From Stenotrophomonas raiganjensis (SeqCode) (lineage in GTDB: Bacteria; Pseudomonadota; Gammaproteobacteria; Xanthomonadales; Xanthomonadaceae): a stretch of 64,000 nucleotides of DNA. Each line of letters opens with the position of its first letter. Positions within the stretch are counted from its first letter, which is position 1. The stretch spans positions 1 to 64,000 of the forward strand of contig NZ_JAUTXR010000169.1 in assembly GCF_030658505.1 (NCBI RefSeq), written 5' to 3'. The notes below the pieces were generated by a model. It was given only the letters and a program-made list of their open reading frames with translations. It ran no database searches and was not told the DNA's origin. A program made the position numbers and the translations under genes. Below, one piece after another: positions 17,330 to 29,586 of this stretch.

Positions 17330-17655
17330 TGCTGGGCGTGCAGGTCCCAGGCGGTCAGGTAGTCGGGGTCGACCACGATCATGCCGCTGTTGCGCATGCG
17401 GTACTCGCCTGGCTCGGCCCGCTGGTACTGGTCGAGCATCGGCGGCAGGTAGCGCTCGTGGCCATCGTCTTCATCGGCCAGCACCACGCCTTCGTCGGCA
17501 CTGATGCGCAGCACGGTGCCCGCGTACTGTTCCAGACCCTGCACCTGGCCGTCGCCGCCATAGCGGGTGACACCGACCAGCACGACCTTGCCGATCATTT
17601 CCTCGGCCTTGGCATCGTCCAGGGGCGGCAACATGGGATTGGATTCGTCGCTCAT
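17326..17655 (-). CDS. Small conserved-looking acidic protein
   Basis: This 109-residue soluble protein starts at MSDESNPMLPPLDD behind an excellent GGAGG site. A beta-rich core reads GKVVLVGVTRYGGDGQVQGLEQYAGTVLRI, followed by an acidic loop (ADEDDGHERYLPP). No enzyme motif or named domain was recognised. Its TAG stop is supplied by the following REP element. Confidence 0.7.
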   Translation of the reverse strand: MSDESNPMLPPLDDAKAEEMIGKVVLVGVTRYGGDGQVQGLEQYAGTVLRISADEGVVLADEDDGHERYLPPMLDQYQRAEPGEYRMRNSGMIVVDPDYLTAWDLHAQQ

Positions 17656-18113
17656 CGGTGCACCTCCAAAGCCTGTGGGGAGATCGTGGATTCGGCGGCC
17701 CCCGACGTTGCCGACGCGATCAGCAACGCAGGGATCCATATAGGGCGCAAGTCGCTGGATCGCAGGACCCACCGGGCAGCGCCGGGGTCGCGATGGGTGA
17801 ATGGTGTCTGGAACTGCGGGGGACGGCCATCCGTGCCGATGGCGTGACCGTGTCAGGCCAGGGTCAACACCACGCGTTGCGTTGCGTACACGGTGAAGCG
17901 TGACAGCTGCACTGTAGCGGCATGACGGCCTCCTGTTGAAGGTCACACGCGGGCATGTTGCTCCGTTGGAACGGATGCTGCCACTCTGCACGGAAGGAAC
18001 AAGTGAAGATTGCAGTCGGCCTGTACACGGTGATTCGCACGCTACCCGTTCATCAAGCTGGCGCCGCGCGCCGCTGCGGCATCCCGGCCCCGGCGCCACG
18101 CTAGAATGCGTGC
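17656..18113. other. 458-bp intergenic region
   Basis: This gap separates the divergent genes at 17655 and 18114. No convincing coding frame, REP palindrome or RNA structure was found. It presumably carries the promoters of both neighbours. Short open frames cross it but lack ribosome-binding sites. Confidence 0.5.
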
Positions 18114-18890
18114 ATGCGCACCGTACACGCCCTCCGCTACATCACCCCCTTGCGGGAAGGTGGCTCGCTGCCCGCCGTGGTCGAGACCGACGACGACGGC
18201 ATGGCCGTGCTGAAATTCCGCGGTGCCGGCCAGGGCCCGAAGGCATTGATCGCCGAGCTAATCGCCGGCGAGATGGCGCGCACGCTGGACCTGCCGATCC
18301 CGGAAATCCTGTTCGTCGAACTGGACCGTGAGTTCGCCCGCACCGAGCCCGATCCGGAGATCCAGGAGCTGATCCGCGCCAGCGAGGGACTGAACCTGGG
18401 CCTGGACTACCTGCCCGGCGCGATCAACTACGATCCGGCAGCGATGCCGGTGGATGCCGACCTGGCCTCACGCATCGTCTGGTTCGATGCGTTCACCAGC
18501 AATGTCGACCGCACCACCCGCAACCCCAACCTGATGGTGTGGCACCGAAAGCTGTACCTGATCGACCACGGTGCGGCGATGTACTTCCATCACGACTGGG
18601 CCAACGCCGGTGATGCCTGCGAAAAGCCCTTCGTGCTGATCCGCGACCATGTGCTGCTGTCGTTCGCCAGCCGCATCGCCGAGGTGGATGCCGAGCTGGC
18701 CGCACGCCTGACCGATGCCGAGATCGAGCGGATCGTCGGCCTGGTGCCGGACAGCTGGCTGGTCAACGAGCCGGCATTCGACAGCCCGCAGGCCTATCGC
18801 CAGGGCTACATCGACTATCTCAAGCATCGCCTGAAAGTGCGTGCGGTGTTCGTGCAGGAGGCCCTCCGTGCCCACGCTGCACACGTATGA
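18114..18890 (+). CDS. HipA-like kinase domain protein
   Basis: This 258-residue protein resembles the stand-alone HipA-like kinase family (HipA_2), related to the toxin kinase HipA and the PI3/4-kinase fold. Putative nucleotide-binding Lys34 lies in AVLKF. The catalytic loop SNVDRTTRNPNL carries Asp132 and Asn137/139. The metal-binding Asp151 is in LIDHG. It lacks the N-terminal HipA subdomain and no HipB antitoxin is next to it. Instead the next gene, a DUF3037 protein, overlaps it by 23 bp, a pairing found in many genomes. What it phosphorylates is not known. Confidence 0.8.
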   Translation: MRTVHALRYITPLREGGSLPAVVETDDDGMAVLKFRGAGQGPKALIAELIAGEMARTLDLPIPEILFVELDREFARTEPDPEIQELIRASEGLNLGLDYLPGAINYDPAAMPVDADLASRIVWFDAFTSNVDRTTRNPNLMVWHRKLYLIDHGAAMYFHHDWANAGDACEKPFVLIRDHVLLSFASRIAEVDAELAARLTDAEIERIVGLVPDSWLVNEPAFDSPQAYRQGYIDYLKHRLKVRAVFVQEALRAHAAHV

Positions 18891-19260
18891 CTATGCGGTC
18901 ATCCGCGTGGTACCGCGGGTGGAACGCGAAGAATTCATCAACGTCGGGGTGATCGTGTCCTGCCCCGGCGCGCGACACCTGGAAGCGGCCATCGAGATCG
19001 ATCCGGCACGCCTGCACGCGTTCGCGCCAGCGCTTGACCAGGACGCATTGCAGCCGTGGCTGGATGCGATCGTGGCGATCTGCCGCGGTGACGCCACGGC
19101 CGGACCGATCGCGCAGCTGCCGGCACGCGCGCGCTTTCATTTCCTTACCGCAAAGCGCAGCTCGATCGTGCAGATGTCCAGCACGCATGTGGGTCGCACC
19201 GCCGATCCTGCGGGTGTGGTCGAACACCTGATGACCAAGATGGTCCGGGTACCGGAGTAG
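18868..19260 (+). CDS. DUF3037 protein paired with HipA-like kinase
   Basis: The protein has 130 residues starting at a GTG (VPTLHTYDYAVIRVVPR) preceded by AGGAGG at 18856-18861, six bases away. That site lies inside the end of the kinase gene. The family signature is the N-terminal YDYAVIRVVPRVEREEFINVGVI and a C-terminal histidine-containing stretch SSTHVGRT. DUF3037 has no established function. The overlap with the kinase implies translational coupling and a joint role. Confidence 0.85.
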   Translation: MPTLHTYDYAVIRVVPRVEREEFINVGVIVSCPGARHLEAAIEIDPARLHAFAPALDQDALQPWLDAIVAICRGDATAGPIAQLPARARFHFLTAKRSSIVQMSSTHVGRTADPAGVVEHLMTKMVRVPE

Positions 19261-19276
19261 CCGGCGCCCGGCGCAT

Positions 19277-20707
19277 TCACAACGGCAACCGCCGCGCGAT
19301 GTAATTGACCACGTTGCCGATCGCATCCGGATCGACATTGGCCAGGCCGACGATCACATATCCCTGCGCAGGCATGACCACGATGGCACTGTTCGACCCC
19401 GGCGCGCCGCCTTCGTGGCCGTACTGGTGTTCCCTGCCCTCGCCCTGAACCACGAAGCCAAAGCCATACCAGCGCTTGTGGTTCTGCGCCGTGGTGGCCT
19501 GCTGCAGCAGTGCCGGTGAGACCAGCTTTCCGCTACGCAGCGCCTCGGCGAACTTCAGCATGTCGGTGGCCGTGCTGTAGCCGCCACCGGCGGACATGCC
19601 GCGCCAGGGCAGCGATTTCGTTTCACGCACCCATTGCCCGTCCTCCTTCGTGTAGGCGACGGCACGCTGTGGCACCTGCACGGTTTCCGGTTGGAAGCCG
19701 GTGCCGGTCATGCCTGCCGGGCGCAGGATGTGCTGCTCCACATAGGCGTAGTACGACTGCCCGGAGACGGCCTCGATGATCCGCCCAAGCACGATGAAGC
19801 CATAGTTGGAATAGCTGTCCTGGCTGCCAGGCGTGAACTGCGGCGCATCCCTGGCGAAGCGCTGCACGTAGTCATCCAGCGTCTTCAGCGAGGCCGAATA
19901 CTGATCGAAATCATCACCGAAGAAATCGCCAAGGCCACTCGTATGGGTCAACAGCTGGCGGACGGTCACCGCATCGGCAACGGTCGTGTTCGGATAGTCC
20001 GGCAGGTGCCTGCCGATCGTATCGTCCAGTCCCATCTTGCCGGCCTGCACCAGCTGCAGGATGGCCACTGAGGTGAACATCTTGTTGGACGAGGCCAACC
20101 GGAAGCGTGTATCCGCATCCACCGCGATGTGGCGTTCGCGATCCGCCTCGCCCCCCCGCCAGTCCAGCAGCACCTCGCCGTTCCGTGCCACCAGCAGCGC
20201 GCCCGCCAGCGCGTCCTGCGCGCGCAGCGCCTCCAGCTTCGCCTTGGCGTCGGCCATCAGGGCAGGCAACGAAACGCGCTCCGGCTTGTACTTGCCTGGC
20301 GTGTCAGTGCCTTCGATCTGGAACAGTTTCAGCTGCCCCGGATTGTCCGGGTCCATGTCCGCCGTTACCCACATCGCGCGCTCGTTCAACTGGCCCATCA
20401 CCAGCAGCTTCGCGTGACCGGGCGCGCCCCCGATTGTTTCCAGAACGCGCAGCGGGCCGGTACTCTCGCGGAACTCGAGATAGTCCTTGGGGCTGCTGCC
20501 TTCCTTCTTCGCATACCTATCGGCGAACGCCTGCAGCGCGTCGAGGCTGCCGGCGTTGAAGGCTGCCAGCCAGTCATCGATGGCATCCTGTGCACGCGGA
20601 TATCCATGCCTGGAAGCTGTTGCACCCACGGCAGGAAGAACCGGCGACACCATCAGAGCCGAACACGCCAGCGCAGTGCAGAGAAGCAATCGTCCAACAG
20701 CCCTCAT
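19277..20707 (-). CDS. Secreted beta-lactamase-like serine hydrolase
   Basis: The 476-residue protein has a signal peptide (MRAVGRLLLCTALACSALMV) and an AAAGGAA ribosome-binding site upstream. A non-catalytic N-terminal domain of about 140 residues (PRAQDAIDDWLAAFNAGSLDAL) precedes the hydrolase. The nucleophile motif SSNK has Ser206 and Lys209, the second motif is YSNYG, and the third YGHEGG. Esterase or D-peptidase activity is likelier than antibiotic hydrolysis. This is the second such hydrolase in the window, but its N-terminal extension differs from that of the one at 1070. Confidence 0.87.
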   Translation of the reverse strand: MRAVGRLLLCTALACSALMVSPVLPAVGATASRHGYPRAQDAIDDWLAAFNAGSLDALQAFADRYAKKEGSSPKDYLEFRESTGPLRVLETIGGAPGHAKLLVMGQLNERAMWVTADMDPDNPGQLKLFQIEGTDTPGKYKPERVSLPALMADAKAKLEALRAQDALAGALLVARNGEVLLDWRGGEADRERHIAVDADTRFRLASSNKMFTSVAILQLVQAGKMGLDDTIGRHLPDYPNTTVADAVTVRQLLTHTSGLGDFFGDDFDQYSASLKTLDDYVQRFARDAPQFTPGSQDSYSNYGFIVLGRIIEAVSGQSYYAYVEQHILRPAGMTGTGFQPETVQVPQRAVAYTKEDGQWVRETKSLPWRGMSAGGGYSTATDMLKFAEALRSGKLVSPALLQQATTAQNHKRWYGFGFVVQGEGREHQYGHEGGAPGSNSAIVVMPAQGYVIVGLANVDPDAIGNVVNYIARRLPL

Positions 20708-20782
20708 GGCAGTTCCTTTGCGGGGTTCCTCGACGCATCCTAGACCAGAATGCCTCCAGCAGAATGCCCACCGATGCCCGCG

Positions 20783-21688
20783 CTATCGCCGCGCCATGCT
20801 CTGTTCGTTGAAGCGCGCCACGCAGAAGTCCAGGAAACTGCGCAGTTTCGGCGTCAGCTGGCGATCGCGTGGATACACCAGGTTGATCCAGGTCGACACC
20901 GGCACGTACGCCGGCAGCACTTCCACCAGTTCGCCACGCGCCAGTGCGGCGGCAAGCATTTCGTAGGGCTGCAGGATCAATCCCAGCCCACCGACGGCCG
21001 CCGTCAGCAGCGGCTCGGCCTGGTTGACCATGAAGCGGCTGGACACTGGCACCGTCAGCACGCTGCCGTCGGCATCGCGGAAGCTCCAGCGCGTGCGGAT
21101 GATCGAGTGCGCGAAGCCCAGGCACTCGTGCCGGCTCAGGTCGCTGGGATGGCTGATGACCGGGCGCGAGGCCAGATAGTCGGGCGATGCACACAGGACC
21201 AGTGGATACGGCCCCAACCGTCGCGCCACCAGCCCGCTGTCGGCGAGGTCACCGCTACGGAATACCAGGTCGTAGCCATCCTCGACGATGTCCACCAGGC
21301 CGTTGGACAGGTTCAGATCGACCTGCACGTCCGGGTACTGCTGGAGGTAGGCCACCACCGCCGGGCCCAGCGCGTGCACGCCGAAGGTGACCGGTGCACT
21401 GATGCGCAGGCGTCCCATCGGCCGCCCGCGCGCCACTTCGGCCAACTGCTCGGCCCCCTGTACTTCTTCCAGGATCACCTGCGCACGCGACAGATAGGCC
21501 TGGCCGAAGTCGGTCAGGCTCTGCTTGCGCGTGGTGCGATTGAGCAGGCGCACGCCCAGGTGCTGCTCCAGTGCCTGGATGTGCTTTCCGACCACCTGCG
21601 GCGACAGGTCCAGCGCCACGGCGGCGGCGGCGAACGAACCGACCTCGGCCACTTTGGCAAAGGTGCGCAGGGGAGCGATCAGATCCAT
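20783..21688 (-). CDS. LysR-family regulator
   Basis: The protein has 301 residues from the ATG of MDLIAPLRTFAKVAEVG; an upstream TTG would add three residues. The helix-turn-helix SFAAAAVALDLSPQVVGKHIQALE and a standard effector domain are present. Its start faces the oxidoreductase at 21807 across 118 bp, the usual layout for a LysR regulator and its target. The CGTTT...AAACG inverted repeat just upstream is a candidate binding site. Confidence 0.9.
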   Translation of the reverse strand: MDLIAPLRTFAKVAEVGSFAAAAVALDLSPQVVGKHIQALEQHLGVRLLNRTTRKQSLTDFGQAYLSRAQVILEEVQGAEQLAEVARGRPMGRLRISAPVTFGVHALGPAVVAYLQQYPDVQVDLNLSNGLVDIVEDGYDLVFRSGDLADSGLVARRLGPYPLVLCASPDYLASRPVISHPSDLSRHECLGFAHSIIRTRWSFRDADGSVLTVPVSSRFMVNQAEPLLTAAVGGLGLILQPYEMLAAALARGELVEVLPAYVPVSTWINLVYPRDRQLTPKLRSFLDFCVARFNEQSMARR

Positions 21689-21699
21689 TGCAAACAATC

Positions 21700-21715
21700 C
21701 GTTTTCAATGAAACG
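21700..21715. promoter_or_regulatory. Candidate LysR binding site
   Basis: CGTTT and AAACG form an inverted repeat around six bases, placed 12 bp upstream of the LysR start and 92 bp upstream of the divergent oxidoreductase. The position fits autoregulation. Support is by position and symmetry only. Confidence 0.35.
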
Positions 21716-21806
21716 CCAGATTACCCCTTATTCTGAGTGCAGACCACGCGCACAGTAGCCCTCACCTTTTCGCCGGCCCCAACACCGGCTTTTCCTTGGA
21801 GCCCCC

Positions 21807-22796
21807 ATGAGCCAGGTTGTCCGCATCCACGAATACGGCAACGCCGATGTACTGCGCATCGACGACATCGACGTTCCCGCCCCCGCCGCCGACGAGATCC
21901 AGATCCGGGTCAGGGCGATCGGCCTGAACCGCGCCGAGGTGATGTTCCGCAACGGCGCCTACCTGCAGGAAGCGCAGTTCCCCAGCCGCCTCGGCTACGA
22001 AGCGGCCGGCGTGGTCGAAGCCATCGGCGGTGCGGTGAACGGATTCGCCGCGGGCGATGCGGTCAGCGTGGTTCCGCCGCTGGACATCGCGCGCTGGGGC
22101 ACCTACGGCGAACTGGCCAACGTGCCGGCGCGGCTGGTGGTCAAGCATCCACGGGCACTGGGCTTTGAAACTGCGGCAGCGGTGTGGATGCAGTACGTCA
22201 CCGCCTGGGGGGCGCTGCTGGAGCAGGCACAGCTGTCCGCTGGCGACTTCGTCATCATCACCGCCGCCAGCAGCAGCGTCGGTCTGGCCGCGATCCAGAT
22301 CGCCAACGCGGTAGGCGCCACGCCGATCGCGGTAACGCGTGGCCCCGGCAAGCGCCAGGCCCTGCTCGACGCCGGTGCCGCCCATGTCATCGCTACCCAG
22401 GAACAGGATCTGGTGGCCGAGGTGGCGCGCATCACCGGTGGTGCCGGCGCCCGCGTGGTGTTCGATCCAATCGGTGGCCCGCAGTTCGTACCGCTGACCG
22501 AAGCCATGGCCCGTGGCGGCATCCTGCTGGAGTACGGCGCGCTGAGCAGTGAACCCACCCCGTTCCCGTTGTTCAACGTGCTGGGCAAATCACTGACGCT
22601 GAAGGGTTACCTGTACTCGGAAATCGTCTCCGACGATGCCGCGCTGGCGCGTGCCAAGGCCTTCATCGTCAACGGCCTGGACCAGGGCACGCTGGCGCCG
22701 AAGATCGCCAAGGTATTCCCGTTTGCGCAGATCCAGGACGCACACCGTTACCTGGAATCAAACGAGCAGATCGGCAAGGTGGTGGTGACGGTGTGA
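21807..22796 (+). CDS. Zinc-type/quinone oxidoreductase (MDR family)
   Basis: The 329-residue medium-chain dehydrogenase/reductase has an N-terminal GroES-like domain (GLNRAEVMFRNGAYL, GYEAAGVVEAIG) and a Rossmann domain around residue 150 (AASSSVGLAAIQIANAVGA). No structural zinc cysteines are present, which fits the NADPH-quinone/enone reductase subgroup rather than alcohol dehydrogenases. The start has TTGGAG seven bases upstream. It is divergent from, and probably controlled by, the LysR gene. Substrate is unknown. Confidence 0.88.
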   Translation: MSQVVRIHEYGNADVLRIDDIDVPAPAADEIQIRVRAIGLNRAEVMFRNGAYLQEAQFPSRLGYEAAGVVEAIGGAVNGFAAGDAVSVVPPLDIARWGTYGELANVPARLVVKHPRALGFETAAAVWMQYVTAWGALLEQAQLSAGDFVIITAASSSVGLAAIQIANAVGATPIAVTRGPGKRQALLDAGAAHVIATQEQDLVAEVARITGGAGARVVFDPIGGPQFVPLTEAMARGGILLEYGALSSEPTPFPLFNVLGKSLTLKGYLYSEIVSDDAALARAKAFIVNGLDQGTLAPKIAKVFPFAQIQDAHRYLESNEQIGKVVVTV

Positions 22797-22807
22797 TCCG
22801 GCGTCAT

Positions 22808-22837
22808 GCAACGGGGGCGGCCCACCGCCCCCGTTGC
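22808..22837. terminator. Bidirectional hairpin terminator
   Basis: GCAACGGGGGCGG (22808-22820) pairs perfectly over 13 bp with CCGCCCCCGTTGC (22825-22837), loop CCCA. It fills the gap between the converging stop codons at 22796 and 22840. Confidence 0.75.
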
Positions 22838-22839
22838 GG

Positions 22840-25368
22840 TCACCTCGGCAGCGCAAACGCCATCACGTAATCGCCGTTCGGGGTTTCCATGAAATGGTGG
22901 CCGCCGGCCATGATCACCACGAACTGGCGCCCGCCCTGCTCGTACACCATCGGGTTGGCCTGGCCGCCGGCAGGCAGCTTGGCATGCCACAGTTCCTTTC
23001 CGGTCTTCAGGTCGATGGCACGCAGCAGATCATCGGTGGCGGCGGCGATGAAGATCAGGCCGCTGGCGGTCACCACCGAGCCGCCATTGTTCGGCGTACC
23101 GATCTCGATCGGCAGGCCGGAGCGGATGCCGAAGGGTCCATTGCCACGTGCACTGCCGAACGGGCGGTCCCACAGCAGTTTGCCGGTGCGCAGGTCGATG
23201 GCACGGATGCCGCCATAGGGCGGCTGCTTGCACAGCAGACCGGTGAACGGCAGCCGCCAACCGGCATTGACCTGGATGGCGTAGGGCGTTCCCACCTGTG
23301 GGTCGCCCGCGCCCTCAGCGCCGCCCTTGTCGAACCGGATCTTCTCGCGTGGCAGCCAGCCCAGCCGGTCGGCCTCGGCACGTGGCACCAGCCGGTTGTA
23401 GTTGGGCATGTCGTTGTAGTTGGCCACGATCACGCCGCGGCGCGTATCGATGGACACGCTGCCCCAGTCCGAGCCGCCGTTGTAGCCGGGGTATTCGATG
23501 GAATGGCGATCACTGCTCGGCGGCGTGTAGAAGCCTTCGTAATAGGCCTTGCGGAACTGGATGCGGCAGATCAGCTGATCGATCGGGGTGATGCCCCACA
23601 TGTCGCGCTCGGTCAAGTCATGCTCGCGGCGCAGCGTGTGGTACCGCGAGAACAACTGCGTGGGTGAGCGCTGCTCGGGTTCGACACCGCCGACCGGCAC
23701 CTTGCGCTCTTCGGCGGCGGTCAGCAGCTGGCCGTTGCGGCGGTCGAGGATGTAGATGTCGCCCTGCTTGGTCGGCAGCAGGATCGCCGGCACTTTGCCG
23801 GCCGCGGTCGGGTAGTCGATCAGGCTGGCCTGCGAACCCAGGTCGTAATCCCACACGTCCTTGCGTACCGCCTGGAAATGCCAGGCCGGCTTGCCGGTGG
23901 CCACGTCGATCGCCACCAGCGAGGTCGAGTAGCGGTTCTGGTTTTCCGTGCGCGAGCCGCTCCAGTAGTCGCCTGCGGAGTTGCCCAGCGGCAGGTAGAC
24001 CAGGCCCAGCGCCTCATCACCGGTGGCCGTGGTCCACATGTTCGGCGTGCCGCGCGTGTAGGTCTGCTCGCGCGGTGGCAGGCCGCTGCGCTCGGGCTGG
24101 TCCATGTCCCACGCCCAGCGCAGCTTGCCGGTGATCGCGTCGTAGGCCTGGATCACGCCCGACGGCGCGTCGCGGCGCTGGCCATCCAGCACCTGGTGAC
24201 CGGTGACGATCACCCCGCGCACGAGCGCCGGTGGCGAGGTGATCGACACGTAGCCGGGCGGTACCTCGCCCATGCCCAGGGTGATGTCGACCTGGCCATT
24301 GTTGCCGAAGTTGGCGCAGGGACGGCCGCTGTCCGCATCCACCGCGATGATGCGCCCGTCCAGCGTGCCTTCGATGATGCGCGCCCAGCAGGCCGGTCGA
24401 CTGCCCGGTGCAGCGCTGCGGGTGACGCTGGGCGGCGGTTCCGGCAACGCCAGATCGGCCGCGGCATCGGCCAGCGTCGCATCGGCAAGGACCGGCGTGC
24501 TGGGCTGCTCGTAGTAGCTCACCCCACGGCAGGCGGCGGTATACGGGATAGAAGCGTCCTTCACCCTGGGGTCGAAGCGCCACAGCTCCTTGCCACTGGC
24601 GGCATCGAGCGCGATCAGGCGGTTGCGCGCGGTGCACAGGTACAGGCGGTCGCCGACCTTCAGCGGCGTGGTTTCCGCACCCCAGCGCTTCTTCGGCATA
24701 TCGCCGGTGCGGAACTGCCAGGCCGGCTGCAGCGTAGCCACGTTGGCCGGGGTGATCTGCTGCAGCGGCGAATAGCGGGTGGCGGCATTGCTGCGGTCCC
24801 AGGCGGGCCAATCGCCCTCGGCAGGCTGGTCAGCCGGCTGCAGGCCCGTGGTGTCACGCGTGGGTTCCAGCCCGGCGCTGGCCGCGCCTTCCGGGAACGG
24901 CTGGTGCCCGTCCACTTCGCCATGCGGCGCGAACGCCAATCCGAAGGCAGCGACGAACACCAGCATCAGCACGCCGGCCACGCTGCGCGACAGGCGCGTG
25001 GAGACCGGCTCGCGCAGCGTCGGCGCCAGCAGCGCCAGCACGATGCCGAGCGCGGTCACCAGCCCAAGCCGCGGTACCCAACGCCAGTAGTCGCTGCCCG
25101 ATTCCCACCAGGCCCACAGCAGCGTGCCGACGAACACCAGCGCGTATAGCAGCGCGCCGCTGCGGCGGTTGCCGAACAGCAGGATGCCGCTGGCCAGCAG
25201 GCCGAATCCTGCGATGGCGTAGTACGCCGAACCCCCAAGGCTGAGCAGCCATGCACCGAGACCGCCGATGACCAGGCCGAGCACCACCAGCAACAGCGAC
25301 AGCACGGTGACAAGGGGATGGCGGGAGGCGCGGACGAGGACAGAAGCGGACTGCGGCGTGGCGGACAT
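22840..25368 (-). CDS. gcd: Membrane-bound PQQ-dependent glucose dehydrogenase
   Basis: The protein has about 842 residues from the ATG of MSATPQSASV, with CGGAG upstream. Five N-terminal membrane helices (residues ~20-145) anchor a periplasmic eight-bladed PQQ propeller (TRYSPLQQITPANVATLQPAWQFRTGD, ASGKELWRFDP and repeated blades). It oxidises glucose to gluconolactone and passes electrons to ubiquinone. PQQ must come from elsewhere, as no pqq genes are in the window. The length and layout match E. coli Gcd (796 residues), with a somewhat longer linker. Other PQQ sugar or quinate dehydrogenases of this family cannot be excluded. Confidence 0.88.
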   Translation of the reverse strand: MSATPQSASVLVRASRHPLVTVLSLLLVVLGLVIGGLGAWLLSLGGSAYYAIAGFGLLASGILLFGNRRSGALLYALVFVGTLLWAWWESGSDYWRWVPRLGLVTALGIVLALLAPTLREPVSTRLSRSVAGVLMLVFVAAFGLAFAPHGEVDGHQPFPEGAASAGLEPTRDTTGLQPADQPAEGDWPAWDRSNAATRYSPLQQITPANVATLQPAWQFRTGDMPKKRWGAETTPLKVGDRLYLCTARNRLIALDAASGKELWRFDPRVKDASIPYTAACRGVSYYEQPSTPVLADATLADAAADLALPEPPPSVTRSAAPGSRPACWARIIEGTLDGRIIAVDADSGRPCANFGNNGQVDITLGMGEVPPGYVSITSPPALVRGVIVTGHQVLDGQRRDAPSGVIQAYDAITGKLRWAWDMDQPERSGLPPREQTYTRGTPNMWTTATGDEALGLVYLPLGNSAGDYWSGSRTENQNRYSTSLVAIDVATGKPAWHFQAVRKDVWDYDLGSQASLIDYPTAAGKVPAILLPTKQGDIYILDRRNGQLLTAAEERKVPVGGVEPEQRSPTQLFSRYHTLRREHDLTERDMWGITPIDQLICRIQFRKAYYEGFYTPPSSDRHSIEYPGYNGGSDWGSVSIDTRRGVIVANYNDMPNYNRLVPRAEADRLGWLPREKIRFDKGGAEGAGDPQVGTPYAIQVNAGWRLPFTGLLCKQPPYGGIRAIDLRTGKLLWDRPFGSARGNGPFGIRSGLPIEIGTPNNGGSVVTASGLIFIAAATDDLLRAIDLKTGKELWHAKLPAGGQANPMVYEQGGRQFVVIMAGGHHFMETPNGDYVMAFALPR

Positions 25369-25445
25369 CGTCGATCTCCGGGGGCAGCATGCGCCCTTAT
25401 CCCACCCCCGACGTGAAGCGCGCGCGCATGCTTGGCATCCGGATA

Positions 25446-25476
25446 CGACGACGCCGGCACAGGGCCGGCGTCGTCG
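25446..25476. terminator. Strong hairpin 3' of gyrA
   Basis: A perfect 13-bp stem (CGACGACGCCGGC at 25446-25458, GCCGGCGTCGTCG at 25464-25476) with a 5-base loop lies 22 bases past the gyrA stop. It lies between gyrA and the start of gcd. No long U-tract follows. Confidence 0.65.
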
Positions 25477-25498
25477 GGTACGTCTCATCGCGGCGGGA

Positions 25499-28213
<2,715 letters not shown>

Positions 28214-28384
28214 TCGGGTTCCGTTGTCTGGTAGCGGTCCAGTCCGGCGCAGCCCTCTGCGGGAGAGGGTCGTGCCGGAACCTCGATTCAACCTGCGGAT
28301 ACTACCACAACAGGCCGTTTTCCGCCTCCCTTTACGGGGATTTTACCGGCACAAATCAGGAACTTAGGGCCCCATACCGCCCCT

Positions 28385-28451
28385 GTAGAGCCGAGCCCAT
28401 GCTCGGCTGCGGCGGATTCGCTGGCTGAGCCGAGCGTGGGCTCGGCTCTAC
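28385..28451. repeat. SMAG REP inverted dimer
   Basis: The GTAG head (28385-28388) with GAGCCGAGCCCATGCTCGGCT is followed by a spacer, then the inverse unit ending in CTAC at 28448-28451. It lies between the mtnA stop and the gyrA start, upstream of the gyrA promoter region. Confidence 0.9.
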
Positions 28452-28474
28452 AGACATCCGCGACCCTGCCCGCA

Positions 28475-29539
28475 TCAACCGCCGAAGGCAGCGCGCATGT
28501 TCCCGGAGGTCGGGTTCAGGATCACCCCGCGCTCGGTCACGATGGCGTCGATCAGCTCGCCCGGGGTGACGTCGAACACCGGGTTCCAGGCAGCAATGCC
28601 CTCGGCCACGGTGCGGGTCCCCCCCACGCCGTACAGCTCGCCCGGATCGCGCTGCTCGATCTCGATCTGGCTGCCGTCCACGGTCTCCATGTCCACGGTC
28701 GAGGACGGCGCCACGACCATGAATTTCACCCCGTGGTGGCGCGCGGCGATGGCCAGCTGGTAGGTGCCGATCTTGTTGGCGGTATCGCCGTTGGCGCAGA
28801 TGCGGTCGGCACCCACGATCACCCACTGCACGGCACCGGTCTTCATCAGGTGCGAGGCCGCCGAGTCGGCGATCAGGGTGGCGTCGATGCCATCCTGTTG
28901 CAGTTCCCACACGGTCAGGCGTGCGCCCTGCAGCCACGGCCGGGTCTCGCCGGCGAACACGCGGGCGATGCGATGCTGGGCCATGCCGGCGCGGATCACG
29001 CCCAGCGCGGTACCGAAGCCTGCAGTGGCCAGCGAGCCGGTATTGCAGTGGGTCAGCACGCCGCTGCCGGCCTCGATCAGGCCCGCCCCCAGCGCGCCCA
29101 TGTGGCGGTTGGCGGCGAGGTCCTCCTCGGCGATGGCCTGGGCCTCAGCCTCCAGCAGCCGCTTCCAGTCAGCACCGGCGGCATTCAGGCAACGGCGCAT
29201 GCGCGCCAGCGCCCAGGCCAGGTTGACGGCGGTCGGGCGCGATGCGTTGAGACGCTGCAGCGCCGGTTCCAGCTGCTGCAGCGCGTGCGCACCGTCTGCG
29301 GCCTGCACCTCGCGTGCGGCCAGCACCACGCCCCAGGCTGCGGCAATGCCGATCGCCGGCGCGCCACGCACGGTCAGCGCATGGATGGCTGCGGCCACTT
29401 CGTCGCTGTCGTGGCAGACCACATGCTCGACCACGAACGGCAGCTTGCGCTGATCCAGCAGTTGCAGGGCATCACCTGTCCACAGGATCGGACGGATGTG
29501 GTCGTAACGGGCGTAGTCGATGTCGGAGGCAGTGTTCAT
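28475..29539 (-). CDS. mtnA: Methylthioribose-1-phosphate isomerase
   Basis: The 354-residue enzyme of the methionine salvage pathway converts 5-methylthioribose-1-phosphate to the ribulose form. It shares the eIF2B alpha/beta fold. Catalytic Cys165 is in [14 protein letters not shown] and Asp245 in [18 protein letters not shown]; both motifs are intact. The C-terminal block [17 protein letters not shown] is typical. No other salvage genes are adjacent in the window. The gene precedes gyrA on the same strand with a REP dimer between. Confidence 0.97.
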   Translation of the reverse strand: MNTASDIDYARYDHIRPILWTGDALQLLDQRKLPFVVEHVVCHDSDEVAAAIHALTVRGAPAIGIAAAWGVVLAAREVQAADGAHALQQLEPALQRLNASRPTAVNLAWALARMRRCLNAAGADWKRLLEAEAQAIAEEDLAANRHMGALGAGLIEAGSGVLTHCNTGSLATAGFGTALGVIRAGMAQHRIARVFAGETRPWLQGARLTVWELQQDGIDATLIADSAASHLMKTGAVQWVIVGADRICANGDTANKIGTYQLAIAARHHGVKFMVVAPSSTVDMETVDGSQIEIEQRDPGELYGVGGTRTVAEGIAAWNPVFDVTPGELIDAIVTERGVILNPTSGNMRAAFGG

Positions 29540-29586
29540 GGGCCCATTGTAGGGCCACGCCCAACGTGGTTGGAGCCTGCCCGGAC

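Noticed and set aside
14898..17504. An 868-codon open frame on the plus strand opposite the S9 peptidase
   Set aside because: It is a shadow of the high-GC peptidase gene. It has no ribosome-binding site or family pattern and is rich in Arg/His/Gly typical of antisense frames.
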